NCBI GenBank assembly: GCA_029881255.1
Contig: JAOUMY010000016.1
Location: 1 to 54,033 of the forward strand
Reading direction: 5' to 3'
Origin: Gammaproteobacteria bacterium
Lineage (GTDB): Bacteria; Pseudomonadota; Gammaproteobacteria; S012-40
Length of the DNA: 54,033 nucleotides
The position numbers and the translations under genes are program-made. The notes below the pieces were generated by a model. That model was not told the DNA's origin. It searched no databases and was given only the letters and a program-made list of their open reading frames with translations. The number at the start of each line of letters is the position of its first letter. The first letter of the stretch is position 1. Positions 27,530 to 35,990 of the stretch are shown in pieces.

Positions 27530-28195
27530 TTAGAAAATTTTTGTGACGCCGATACTAAGTCCGGTATCAATGCTGTCCAATGCGCCACCGGTGAAGTAGT
27601 CTGCCCTGGTAAATTGCAAACGGTAACTCAGACTAAAATTGACACCGTCACGCCAGCGATAAAGTGTACCGAGGCTGGTGCCGCCACTATATCCGGAACC
27701 GCTGTTCGACAAGGTATCGCTTTCATAATAATTTGTCAGGTAATAGGCGAAAACATCTGCCCTGAGCAACCACTGCTTATCAAGTGGGTAATTTATTGAG
27801 CCGCCTATACCGTAGTGATTGAATTGCTCTGTTGCCGCCAACTGGTTTGCGCCCCTTCGCATAAAATCAAAATTGCGGAAGCGATAGCCCACGTAGGCTG
27901 ACAACATGGGCGTGACACGATAACCGGAAATAATCTCGAAGCCATTGACATCCTGACTGGCGTCAGACGATCCGCTAAAGACTTCACCGCCAACGCCCAG
28001 TTTCAGGGATGTAAAAAAGCGATCCACACCATACCCCAACATCACGTCAGCGGATAATCCCTGAGCGTCACCCTGAGTTTTATCGCTCTCAAAAGAGTAG
28101 ATAGCGTCGGCACTGATACCCGCGTAGTAATATGCGTAAACGGGATTTACGCCGACGAGTAATAACGCTATCAATATTCTGCCGCATGCTTTCAC
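27530..28195 (-). CDS. Outer-membrane beta-barrel protein
   Basis: The start is the GTG at 28195, chosen because GAAGGAGG lies 5 bases upstream; a longer frame to 28339 lacks a signal sequence. The product is about 221 residues: a signal peptide (ILIALLLVGVNPVYA), then alternating beta strands (YYAGISADAIYSFE, SAYVGYRFRNFDF, HYGIGGSINYPL, FSLSYRLQFTRADYF), ending in GVTKIF with the terminal Phe typical of outer-membrane barrels. Its place between epsE and epsF suggests an accessory envelope role, but no direct link to polysaccharide is visible. Confidence 0.7.
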   Translation of the reverse strand: MKACGRILIALLLVGVNPVYAYYYAGISADAIYSFESDKTQGDAQGLSADVMLGYGVDRFFTSLKLGVGGEVFSGSSDASQDVNGFEIISGYRVTPMLSAYVGYRFRNFDFMRRGANQLAATEQFNHYGIGGSINYPLDKQWLLRADVFAYYLTNYYESDTLSNSGSGYSGGTSLGTLYRWRDGVNFSLSYRLQFTRADYFTGGALDSIDTGLSIGVTKIF

Positions 28196-28747
28196 GATAA
28201 CCTCCTTCAACGATGAAATCCCAGGCATCCAAACCTTTAGAAAATCGAGTGATCCTGGTTGAGTTTCTCGCGCATGTTTTGTCTTCCAAATCTGGAGCAG
28301 CCGCCTTGGCCAAGGTTTACATATCACACACCAACGCATGCGATTATGGCTTCAACGTAACTCGAAAAATCCTCTGCTCTCATATTAACTATAAGACAAA
28401 TATCCTACGGATGAAATGTTGCATTAAAATTTTTGTCTCTACGTTTCTCTTACTTATACGCTTAGTTTTTTAGTATTACTTTTGCATTGAAAGCGCGAAT
28501 GGATGTACGCATAGAATGATATTTCTTCCCCTGTTTTCTTCGCGGCAGCACAGCAATTCTTCACCGAACCATTCATGTATACGGACACAAGCGAAAGAAA
28601 ACGATGAAAAGCAAGTTACCAATGCAGCTTGCTGGAGAACGGTGAATGACGTGAAATCACAAAGCGGAGGCTGCTCAAGAAATTTAAGACAAGACAGTCA
28701 TTTGACATTGATACGATTTAAGGACGCCAGTAGGCGCCCCGCGACAT
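28196..28747. other. 552-bp gap downstream of epsE
   Basis: I see no convincing gene in either strand. An imperfect hairpin (GGACGCC AGTA GGCGCCC, about 28719-28738) just after the epsE stop could weakly end its transcript. The rest is AT-rich and must hold the promoter of the barrel-lipoprotein-repeat gene set. No clear -35/-10 pair or sigma-54 site was recognised. Confidence 0.5.
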
Positions 28748-29530
28748 CTAAAAGAAACTTTCCTTCACATAGATAACGTCATTCGCTTTCATGCGCGTTG
28801 TCGGTTCAGCGGCGTAATTTTTTACTTCGCCATTTTCGACGCGACGTTTGAGGATGATGCCGCTTTCGGTACCTTTTGGCGTGACGCCACCACCAACGGC
28901 GATGCCCTGCATCACCGTCATGTCACGTTCGAGACGATAGACACCAGGGCGGTGTACGTTGCCGTAGATGTAAAAACGATCCATGAGTGGGACATAGATA
29001 ATGTCGTCGTTGCTGATTTCAACATTGAATTGACTCTGCCCTTCATTGAGCAAGCCGTAGACATCGATGACTTGTTGTTGTTCTTTACCGCCTTCCTGAC
29101 GTACCAGACGCAGATAATCAGCGGCTTCATTACGCAGACCACCGGCCAAAGCCAATATGTCGATCAAGCGCGAGGGACCGTCGATGGAATATTTACCCGG
29201 CTTGTTCACCTGCCCCAATATCGATACCTGTCGGCTGCGATATTGTTCGACGATGAGGGTGACTTGTGGTGAACGTACAAAGCCGCCCTTCTTTAGCGCC
29301 TCAGCAATTGCGGCTTCGGCTTGGCTCGCCGTAAGACCGCCGATTTTTATTTCGCCGACGAGGGGGAAATTGATTTTGTCGATTTCATTGATACGTGCAA
29401 CATTGTCGAGATCTTTTTGCCCGTACACAGACAGGCGCACGATATCGCCTGTGCCTAATACATATTCCGGCGCTGCATTGACGATCCCCATCGTCAGACA
29501 CAGCCATACGATGACTATAAACTTCTTCAT
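28748..29530 (-). CDS. epsE: EpsE: Wza-type polysaccharide export protein
   Basis: This 260-residue protein has a signal peptide (1-19), a polysaccharide export domain (YVLGTGDIVRLSVYGQKDLD ... FPLVGEIKIGGLTASQAEAA ... V.LIVEQYRSRQVSILGQVN) and two SLBB-like domains (PGKYSIDGPSRLIDILALAGG and RPGVYRLERDMTVMQGIAVGGG). It would form the periplasmic/outer-membrane secretion channel for the polymer. There is no lipobox, as in the EpsE subgroup. AGGAAGG precedes the ATG. It follows epsD by 47 bp. Confidence 0.92.
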   Translation of the reverse strand: MKKFIVIVWLCLTMGIVNAAPEYVLGTGDIVRLSVYGQKDLDNVARINEIDKINFPLVGEIKIGGLTASQAEAAIAEALKKGGFVRSPQVTLIVEQYRSRQVSILGQVNKPGKYSIDGPSRLIDILALAGGLRNEAADYLRLVRQEGGKEQQQVIDVYGLLNEGQSQFNVEISNDDIIYVPLMDRFYIYGNVHRPGVYRLERDMTVMQGIAVGGGVTPKGTESGIILKRRVENGEVKNYAAEPTTRMKANDVIYVKESFF

Positions 29531-29577
29531 TGTTATTCGACCTTCCTTGATTGACTGCTGTTAACGCAAGACTCGCG

Positions 29578-30513
29578 CTACTTAAGCCCGGACACTCCTT
29601 TGTCCATAATATTGTCACCCGGCTCTTCGGTATTTTCTTCCGGTGCAACAACGCCATCGCGCAACAGACCTTCGTCGGCCGCCGCGCCAGTTGTGCCGGC
29701 AAAACTGCCGAGATACTGAACGTGTGCGGCCTTTCTCAGGGCGCTGATTTCTTCATTGGCGCGTTTGTCACGCACAGACTTCACCAGAAACTGTTGAATA
29801 AAGGGTTTGGCCTGTTCGAAATTCAGCGGCATGCTCTTCGATGCCAGTCGCCAGACAACCAACGTGCCTTGCGGACGCAACATGACGATCCCTTTGCCAT
29901 CTTCTATCTTGGCCAGTACGGGCAGAAACGCCATCGGTATGCGTTCTGATGGACTGGTAAGCGATTGCGCGCGCACGGGCACTTTATCTTTCTTTAACCA
30001 GTCGGTGAATTCATTGATGTTCTTGCTGCCTTCAACCTTTTTTGTGATCAGGTCGCTGTCGGCATCTGAGGGGAAGGCAAATTGCTGCAATTGGAAAAAG
30101 CGGCGTTCGGTGAACAACAAGGGATTTTTTTCAAAAAAAGACGCAATCTGCTGATCTGACGGTGGCGTGAGCGTGTTGTATATGTTTTCGAGATAGGCCT
30201 GAGCCAATACCTGACGTTTCGCGCGCTCCATCGCCAGAATGATATTGGGATTGCGATCAAGTTTTTGTTCCTGCGCCTTTTGTAAAAGTAATTCCTGGTT
30301 GATGAGTTTCTCCAGTAATGGACGGGCGGCGTTGTCAGCGTTGACGCTGGGATTTTTTCCGGCGGCCACTCCCAGCTCATAGTTGACTTGATGCACGGTG
30401 ACTTCACCACTATTGACCTTGGCCGCGACTTGCGTCGATCCATTCTGATTGCCACAGGCTGCCAACACCCATACCAGAGTCGCAGCAGAAAGCGTTGCAA
30501 TTTGTCTGTTCAT
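29578..30513 (-). CDS. epsD: EpsD-family peptidyl-prolyl isomerase-like lipoprotein
   Basis: The product is about 311 residues with lipobox VLAAC (Cys near 20). A SurA/PrsA-like N-domain follows (VHQVNYELGVAAGKNPSVNA, RPLLEKLINQELLLQKAQEQ, ILAMERAKRQVLAQAYLE) and then a short parvulin-like region. This is the EpsD family found only in exosortase-type eps loci. It probably assists folding or assembly of EpsE/EpsL in the periplasm. I use the ATG at 30513, with AAAGGATGG upstream, rather than a TTG one codon earlier. It is 11 bp after epsL. Confidence 0.88.
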   Translation of the reverse strand: MNRQIATLSAATLVWVLAACGNQNGSTQVAAKVNSGEVTVHQVNYELGVAAGKNPSVNADNAARPLLEKLINQELLLQKAQEQKLDRNPNIILAMERAKRQVLAQAYLENIYNTLTPPSDQQIASFFEKNPLLFTERRFFQLQQFAFPSDADSDLITKKVEGSKNINEFTDWLKKDKVPVRAQSLTSPSERIPMAFLPVLAKIEDGKGIVMLRPQGTLVVWRLASKSMPLNFEQAKPFIQQFLVKSVRDKRANEEISALRKAAHVQYLGSFAGTTGAAADEGLLRDGVVAPEENTEEPGDNIMDKGVSGLK

Positions 30514-30524
30514 CAAACCATCCT

Positions 30525-31769
30525 TTACTTATAAATCAGTGAAACGTTCAAACCAGCAACAGCCGATTCATAGTTGTGATTCTGCGTATTCGTCGTCGTG
30601 GAAAACCGACGTTCAAACTTAATATAACTACCAAGCTGGAGATATGTCCGAAACACATATAATAGTTCAAACTGACCACTTCCCACAAAATCCTGGCGGT
30701 TTCCCGTCTGCGACGATGCGCCATCAAAACGATGCCAACGTGCGTTGCTCAGCAATCGCAGCTCGAAATTGTGTAGCATTTTGAGTTCGCTGACGAGTAC
30801 TGTTTCATTTATGGTCGCATAATCCGCGTCGTGATACTCCACGGCATCCCGGTCGTGTCGGTAGACGGCAGAGAATCGGTATTTTTCCGTTGGGGCCCAG
30901 ATGGCGCGAACTTCACCCACCAGTCCAAGCACATTTGCGCGCGTGCTGGCGGGAAATTCCCGGTAGCGTCCGCCCAGGCGCATGTCGATACCGGTATGTC
31001 CGGCTATCGCCCATTTAATACGCGTGTAGACGTCATAGACCTGGGAATCTCTATCCTTGTTCGTGTCTGTGTCTTGCTGAAACCGGAGGCTGCCCACGCT
31101 CGTTACCAGACTGATTTCCCGCTGTTCACCGCGAATAAAATCCAGTGAGATACTGGAGCTCAGAAATTGTCGATTAGACAACTGGCTGCCTGGCTTAACG
31201 TTGGGAATGTTAACACGATAGTCCTGCCGAAATGCGGTATCGCTACCACTGATGCGCGAGCCGAGGCGCCACGAACCGCCTAACTCCACCTGTAATTGCG
31301 CAGCGATATTGTTTTGTTGTCGCATGAAACGTATGTCGCGAAATTCATCCAATTCGGCGTAGTCCGCGAGTTCATCACGCAGGCTGTAGTCGATCTTGCC
31401 GACGAGCGGCCCGTATACCTGGCCGCGCCACCGCGTAGAGATTCGAAGCGCGTCATTGTCGAGAAAGGAAAATCGAGAATATTGCAGACGGTCCCAGCCC
31501 AGCTCAAATTGGGCGTTTTGCTGTTGATAATCGAGTTCTGCATCCAGACTGGCGCCCCGCATCCACAGATAGTCGTCCATGGTGTTTGCGCCAAGTATGT
31601 CTTGGGCTTCATTTTCGTCGGCCAGCTTAAAGACATTGTTGTGGTAGAAATACGCCGAATGCAGGTCTGAGCCCCACCGACTGACGGCATGAGCGGTAGG
31701 CAGGTATACCGATAAAAGCAACAAAACAGCGATGATTTTGTAGTTATTCTGCTCCATTTCCCCAAACAC
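30525..31769 (-). CDS. epsL: EpsL-type outer-membrane beta-barrel
   Basis: This 414-residue protein has a signal peptide (KIIAVLLLLSVYLPTAHA) and about 380 residues of alternating strands (FELGWDRLQYSRFSFLDNDA, RLGGRYREF, FSAVYRHDRDAVEYHDAD), ending AGLNVSLIYK. It fits the EpsL family (exopolysaccharide-operon barrel), mature start SRWGSDLHSAYFYHNNVF. It probably forms an outer-membrane porin for the polymer. It is the first gene of the epsL-epsD-epsE unit. The start is either GTG 31769 or ATG 31757; neither has an ideal ribosome-binding site. Confidence 0.8.
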   Translation of the reverse strand: MFGEMEQNNYKIIAVLLLLSVYLPTAHAVSRWGSDLHSAYFYHNNVFKLADENEAQDILGANTMDDYLWMRGASLDAELDYQQQNAQFELGWDRLQYSRFSFLDNDALRISTRWRGQVYGPLVGKIDYSLRDELADYAELDEFRDIRFMRQQNNIAAQLQVELGGSWRLGSRISGSDTAFRQDYRVNIPNVKPGSQLSNRQFLSSSISLDFIRGEQREISLVTSVGSLRFQQDTDTNKDRDSQVYDVYTRIKWAIAGHTGIDMRLGGRYREFPASTRANVLGLVGEVRAIWAPTEKYRFSAVYRHDRDAVEYHDADYATINETVLVSELKMLHNFELRLLSNARWHRFDGASSQTGNRQDFVGSGQFELLYVFRTYLQLGSYIKFERRFSTTTNTQNHNYESAVAGLNVSLIYK

Positions 31770-31943
31770 TTCCCGATGTTACCGTCCCCGATATTCCTTG
31801 CGAGGTGCCGGTTAGTCTACCATGATTACAGCGGGATGGAATTGCGCCCCTGATAACAGATTTGGGAGTTTACCTGTAACACCGGTTCCGCTTTCACGTC
31901 TGGAGGGTTCAACGCGTTTTTTTATGCAATAAAGGAGTTATCC

Positions 31944-32414
31944 ATGACACACAGGCGTCTGGCAGTTGCCGCCTTTTTGACGTTTCTAAGCATGTCTTGT
32001 TTTTCTGTCGCGATGGCGCATGACAATGGCACGCATCGTATCGAGAGTAAGAACTCACCTGCAGACACCATGAACAAGCTGGAGGCCATGGTAAAAGAAA
32101 AAGGCTTTCACGTGTTTGCCCGTATCGATCATGCAGCCGGGGCGAAGTCGATAGATAAAGACTTACGTCCGACTGAGTTGTTGATATTCGGCAATCCAAA
32201 GGGTGGAACCGTTTTGATGAGCTGTGACCAGCAAATCGGCCTCGATCTGCCGCTGAAATTTCTGGTGTGGCAGGATGAGCAAGGTAAAACCTGGATTAGC
32301 TATAACGAAATGGAACATTTCGCCAAGCGCTATGGCTTGAAGGGCTGCGGCGCGCCGGTAGTTAAAAACGTGGAAAACATATTGGAGCTGATGGCGACTG
32401 TGGCATCAAAATAA
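31944..32414 (+). CDS. Exported DUF302 protein
   Basis: This 156-residue protein has a signal peptide (1-25, ending SVAMAH) and one DUF302 domain: KNSPADTMNKLEAMVKEKGF HVFARIDHAAGA, TELLIFGNPKGGT, LPLKFLVWQDEQGKTWISYN. DUF302 proteins are small and widespread, and their function is unproven. A good ribosome-binding site (AAAGGAG) precedes the ATG. It is convergent with the DUF5666 gene and shares a hairpin with it. It is divergent from epsL. Confidence 0.88.
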   Translation: MTHRRLAVAAFLTFLSMSCFSVAMAHDNGTHRIESKNSPADTMNKLEAMVKEKGFHVFARIDHAAGAKSIDKDLRPTELLIFGNPKGGTVLMSCDQQIGLDLPLKFLVWQDEQGKTWISYNEMEHFAKRYGLKGCGAPVVKNVENILELMATVASK

Positions 32415-32421
32415 CCCGAAA

Positions 32422-32440
32422 GGGCATGTGTCACATGCCC
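32422..32440. terminator. Bidirectional hairpin between convergent genes
   Basis: GGGCATGTGTCACATGCCC is perfectly self-complementary around one central base. It lies 8 bp after the DUF302 stop and abuts the stop codon of the DUF5666 gene. It is followed by TATTTG rather than a long T-run. Confidence 0.55.
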
Positions 32441-33954
32441 TATTTGAGTTCGATTTCTTTCCATGTAACGGCAGTACCGTTGTCTTCACCTTTTAGTTCG
32501 ACGGTATTGCCGATCTGGCCTTGAGCAAGTACCGCAGTTCCGCCCTCAATATCACTCGCATCGATTTGCAAACCGGCAATCGTGATTAGGGGATTGTTGA
32601 TCGCATCGAGCTTGCCTTCGATAAGGACATCTTCTTCTGCGTAGCTGTTTTTGAAATCCAGACGGCTAATGACCAGATTGCCCGCGTTTTGCGCCAGTCG
32701 CACTTCCACATGATCGCCAACTGAGAGACTACTCAGATTCACTATGCCGTTATAGTCGGTCGCATCGGTGACAGCGTATTGTCCACCGTAGCTGAGTTTC
32801 AGCGTTTGCGCGACGGTATCGACTGCTGCAATATTGGCGCGCAGGCGCGCGACTTCACTTATACTCAAATTACTGTCGTTGTCCGATACTTCGCTGCCGC
32901 TATCCTCACTATTGTCGTCATTACCGTTGCTCTCACTACCGTCGCCACTTTCATCGGATTCATTTTCTGAACCCGATGATTGCTGAGATACACCGCTCTT
33001 GATTTCGACTTCCGACGCGACCAGCGCACCAGCGCTATCACGACGCGCATGTATCTGAACCTTTTTGCCCAGCGTCACATCAGCTTTATTGCCGTGTTCA
33101 TAACGGGTGTTGGCATTGAGCTGTATCGTCACGCCATTGACCACAATTTGGGTTTCATTGATCGCGGAGACGATACCTTCCAGCTCCAGCTGTTCTTGCT
33201 GTTTGAGGTTGGTGTAGCGGTCTTCGATCTCGATCTTTTGCGCAGCCAACAGATTGAGCGTCGCGTCGAATACGCCCTCTACTTCCACCAGCAGGCCGTT
33301 TTGCAAATCCTGTTCGCTACCATGTTCGAAGCTCGCAGACTGATAATCAACGGCCAGTAAACCAAGATTGAAACGCTGTGTATTGCTGTCCAGATCTTTT
33401 ATGAAACCTTTGACGTGGGTTTCGCCCGTACCGTTGTCATCATCGTTTTCGACATAGGTTGCGTAGATCTTGCCGTCTTCGCCGATGTATCCATTGATGA
33501 CGATGATCTTGTCTTTAATAAAGCTGTCGTCTTTGACGGTGTTGAAAAACACGGTAGCGTCGTCAACATGAACACGCTGCCCCATGACGATGACGGTGTT
33601 ACTGTCTTCGATGGCGGTGACCGGACCTGAAATCAGATCTTTGACCTGTACGCTACTGGCGGTACCGTTCGCGCCATCGTCGTTGACCTTGCCGGTAACC
33701 GTCGCAACCATGCCCACATTAAGCGCGTCATTGCTGACGCTGCTCTTGTTGCGCGTTATCGCTGCCTGAGCGGTATCGTACTTCACGTTGTTAACGGTTA
33801 TCTGATTGGCACTGCGAGATTGAATCACACCGACAGAAACCGTTTCTGTCGCACCTGTTCCTATGACGCCTCCCTCTCCACACGCGCTTAACCACACTGC
33901 GCTGAAGAAAAACACGCCCAGCAATTTAATGGCGGATACTGTATTAGTCCTCAT
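32440..33954 (-). CDS. DUF5666 lipoprotein
   Basis: This 504-residue protein has lipobox WLSAC (Cys ~25) followed by repeated OB-like DUF5666 units. Examples are VTGKVNDDGANGTASSVQVK, GPVTAIEDSNTVIVMGQRVH VDDATVF, VEVEGVF...L.A.KIEIED, and LEGIVSAINETQIVVNGVTI. There is an Asp/Ser-rich linker of about 35 residues near 330-365 (SGSENESDESGDGS). Role unknown; these proteins are predicted periplasmic-facing lipoproteins. It overlaps the end of the DUF6502 gene by 11 bp and is translationally coupled to it. The two families are commonly paired. Confidence 0.85.
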   Translation of the reverse strand: MRTNTVSAIKLLGVFFFSAVWLSACGEGGVIGTGATETVSVGVIQSRSANQITVNNVKYDTAQAAITRNKSSVSNDALNVGMVATVTGKVNDDGANGTASSVQVKDLISGPVTAIEDSNTVIVMGQRVHVDDATVFFNTVKDDSFIKDKIIVINGYIGEDGKIYATYVENDDDNGTGETHVKGFIKDLDSNTQRFNLGLLAVDYQSASFEHGSEQDLQNGLLVEVEGVFDATLNLLAAQKIEIEDRYTNLKQQEQLELEGIVSAINETQIVVNGVTIQLNANTRYEHGNKADVTLGKKVQIHARRDSAGALVASEVEIKSGVSQQSSGSENESDESGDGSESNGNDDNSEDSGSEVSDNDSNLSISEVARLRANIAAVDTVAQTLKLSYGGQYAVTDATDYNGIVNLSSLSVGDHVEVRLAQNAGNLVISRLDFKNSYAEEDVLIEGKLDAINNPLITIAGLQIDASDIEGGTAVLAQGQIGNTVELKGEDNGTAVTWKEIELK

Positions 33955-34759
33955 TTTCCACTTCCTGAAAATAAAATAGTGTTAGCCCTGCTGTTACGCG
34001 ACCGGAGCCTTCCTGGTCGGGATTGTTGTCACGGTCATAACGGGAGATGTACTGATCGAGTGTCTCCAGTAATGACTGGCCGTTTTCGCGTACAAGCGCC
34101 TGAAACTTTGGGATCACTTCTACGGGCAAGTTGTCGTAATACACCTTGCGATGGAAGCGTGGCGCTTCTTCTTTCGCGTAAATGTTGTGATCTATGGTCT
34201 CCAACAGCAAAGTCGTATCGGTGCCAAGTATGGCGAGTTTTTCGTCTATGTTTTTTGAAGGAACGTAACCACGGCTGAGTAGTTTGACGGTATTACCGTC
34301 GCGTTCCACGACACCGGAATTCAGTAATTCGTCTAGCACTGCGCGTGGCGGTACATCGCCACTGTATGAGAACACCAGATCGGAAAAAGTGTGTTCTCCT
34401 TTGTCATAGGGTAACTCGGCCGGGTCGCCGTCTTTGTCGGTAAAGCGATAGTCTCTTACCCATCCGGATACGACGCGGGCTGCGCGATTAAAGCGGGTCA
34501 CCAGTTCTTCATTGTCGTATTCGGAAACACCTTTGAGGCGCACCACTTCGCGGCGAGTCAAACCGGTAATGGTGGCGATGCGCGACTTGGTCTGCATTTT
34601 TCCTTCAACCGTGAATTCGCTTTCGGCAACGTCCACATAGGTTTTTTTAACCAATTCGGAAAAGGCGCCGTAGGGGACGCCGTTGCGCAACATGATGCGC
34701 ACCAGTGGCCGAAGCAGGCGTAGGACCGCAGCAAAGAGTACTTGTTGTGACTGGCTCAT
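33944..34759 (-). CDS. DUF6502 family protein
   Basis: This 271-residue soluble protein begins MSQSQQVLFAAVLRLLRPLV RIMLRNGVPYGAFSELVKKT, the characteristic DUF6502 start. A winged-helix-like segment follows (RIATITGLTRREVVRLKGVS), suggesting a DNA-binding or regulatory role (inference). No enzyme motif is visible. It is first in a two-gene operon with the DUF5666 lipoprotein gene. A Crp-like sequence lies about 140 bp upstream of its ATG. Confidence 0.85.
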   Translation of the reverse strand: MSQSQQVLFAAVLRLLRPLVRIMLRNGVPYGAFSELVKKTYVDVAESEFTVEGKMQTKSRIATITGLTRREVVRLKGVSEYDNEELVTRFNRAARVVSGWVRDYRFTDKDGDPAELPYDKGEHTFSDLVFSYSGDVPPRAVLDELLNSGVVERDGNTVKLLSRGYVPSKNIDEKLAILGTDTTLLLETIDHNIYAKEEAPRFHRKVYYDNLPVEVIPKFQALVRENGQSLLETLDQYISRYDRDNNPDQEGSGRVTAGLTLFYFQEVENED

Positions 34760-34894
34760 CGGAATGTTAGCTCCCCCGGTTCTTACCCATGGGTTTTACC
34801 CTAAATTCATTGTCTTACGCTTTAGAACAAGACGCCATCCCTGCCCGAACACCGCTCCTTGTGGTCTCTCTTACACGTCGTCATATTATATTTT

Positions 34895-34910
34895 TGTGAC
34901 GAATTTCTCA
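34895..34910. promoter_or_regulatory. Crp-like palindrome
   Basis: TGTGACGAATTTCTCA matches TGTGA-N6-TCACA at 9 of 10 defined positions. It is upstream of the DUF6502 gene (minus) and just before the candidate small RNA (plus). One or two such matches are expected by chance in a window this size, so alone it is weak. Confidence 0.35.
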
Positions 34911-34926
34911 AATTACTATTGTGTAA

Positions 34927-35114
34927 GATAGACCAGACGGGTGAAAGTTCCAGCCGGTGTCCGCTGGATGGACAAATCTTCATGTTTTTCCGCGTGCGTT
35001 TTTACACAGATTTTATTTCTTTAAATCAATAAGATAAAGCTGTTGCACAAGAGTTTCATCCTCTCGCACTCCTTGCCATGATGTCGGAATTGCCCTCCGC
35101 ATCATGGCTTTTTT
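34927..35114 (+). ncRNA. Candidate small RNA opposite to flanking genes
   Basis: A strong rho-independent terminator (35075-35114) points to the right, but no plus-strand gene precedes it. TTGTGA (34894-34899) and TATTGT (34917-34922), spaced 17 bp, could be a promoter, giving a transcript of about 190 nt. Inside are small hairpins (CCAGC...GCTGG, GTCC...GGAC near 34953-34974). It matches no RNA family I recognise. The ends are predictions, not observations. Confidence 0.35.
35075..35114 (+). terminator. Rho-independent terminator (plus strand)
   Basis: GCCATGATG-T-CGGA pairs with TCCG-CATCATGGC around an 8-nt loop and is followed by six T. On the minus strand there is no T-run after the stem, so it acts on plus-strand transcripts. 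Confidence 0.8.
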
Positions 35115-35140
35115 AGTCTGTTTCAGGGCATAGGCGTGAC

Positions 35141-35159
35141 GCGGTAAACCGATATACCG
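35141..35159. repeat. Imperfect 19-bp repeat downstream of the Crp-family gene (copy A)
   Basis: GCGGTAAACCGATATACCG contains the inverted repeat CGGTA-N8-TACCG. It matches copy B (35884-35902) at 16 of 19 positions. The two copies bracket the regulator gene. Confidence 0.55.
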
Positions 35160-35185
35160 GGAAGCTTGACCAGATCAGGGAGTGG

Positions 35186-35845
35186 CTACCAGCGGGCAGG
35201 CAGTTTTTTTAACAGGCGTGTCGCGTTATCCGTAGTTTGTATGTACTCACCTTTGCTCAGGTCGCTCATGATGCGGCTAACCATTTCACGGCGACACCCG
35301 ACCATAGAGGCCAGATCAGCGTGGGTGATTTTGGGCTTTATAGTCATGACGCCATCTACTGGTTCGGCCATGCGCAATAGTGTCAGCGCGACCCGCTCGT
35401 ATACAGTCATCAATGCTAAACCGCGGGATTTGTCGGTAAGCTGACGCAACAGGCGCGACATACCCTGGATGATGCGCAGTGAAACTTCAGGGTGTTGCTT
35501 GAGAAATTGCTCAAAATACGGTTTGTGGATGATGAGTAATTTGCTTTCTTCGGTAGTAATTGCCGAGGAGGAACGGGGGCCGCCATCGATCAAGGCCAGT
35601 TCTCCAAAATAGTCACCTGGCCCGAGCAGGTTAAGGGTGAACTCCTTACCGTCTTCGTCACTGACAAAGATCTTCACCTTGCCCGATTCAATAATGTAGA
35701 GACTGTCCGACTCATCGCCTTCATTCATAATGAGGCTGTTTTTTTTGTAGTTCCTGGTCGTTGCGCGTTCGGTGAGCTTTGCGACCTCTTCGGCCGACAG
35801 ACTTTCCAGTAATTTGATTTCTTCAACGTCTACAGTTTGTTCCAT
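35186..35845 (-). CDS. Crp/Fnr-family regulator, probably cAMP-responsive
   Basis: The product is about 219 residues from the ATG at 35845; an extension to 35923 has no domain content. A cyclic-nucleotide-binding jelly roll contains FGELALIDGGPRSSSA, whose G-E-L and P-R-S-S positions match the phosphate-binding cassette of Crp. There are no N-terminal cysteines, so it is not an Fe-S Fnr. The C-terminal winged helix has THADLASMVGCRREMVSRIM; the Arg, Glu and Arg of R-E-x-V-x-R-I correspond to the residues with which E. coli Crp reads TGTGA. The adenylate cyclase gene lies 146 bp upstream in the same direction, and perfect or near-perfect TGTGA-N6-TCACA sites occur elsewhere in this window. Confidence 0.85.
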   Translation of the reverse strand: MEQTVDVEEIKLLESLSAEEVAKLTERATTRNYKKNSLIMNEGDESDSLYIIESGKVKIFVSDEDGKEFTLNLLGPGDYFGELALIDGGPRSSSAITTEESKLLIIHKPYFEQFLKQHPEVSLRIIQGMSRLLRQLTDKSRGLALMTVYERVALTLLRMAEPVDGVMTIKPKITHADLASMVGCRREMVSRIMSDLSKGEYIQTTDNATRLLKKLPARW

Positions 35846-35883
35846 GCTGGTCTCTGACTCCCTGTTTAATACAACGACCTGTC

Positions 35884-35902
35884 GCGGCAAAGCAATATAC
35901 CG
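35884..35902. repeat. Imperfect 19-bp repeat upstream of the Crp-family gene (copy B)
   Basis: GCGGCAAAGCAATATACCG lies 39 bp upstream of the regulator's ATG. With flanking bases it is a near-palindrome, CGCGGTA-N8-TGCCGCG, on the coding strand. It resembles copy A at 35141-35159 and may be an operator. Confidence 0.5.
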
Positions 35903-35990
35903 CGATTGATCAGGTGAACTCAAGAATCCGGAAGTTTGTGAACGCTAATAAACCGCACAGCATCCGATTACATGCGGGTTCGTATGGCCG

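Noticed and set aside
24186-28195. Prophage (tail-fibre-like repeat protein near 25280-26857)
   Set aside because: All neighbours have signal peptides or lipoboxes, and no capsid, terminase, portal or integrase gene is present.
28213-28473. 86-codon plus-strand frame in the epsE downstream gap
   Set aside because: No ribosome-binding site, no recognisable domain, and it overlaps the leader of the barrel gene; likely chance.
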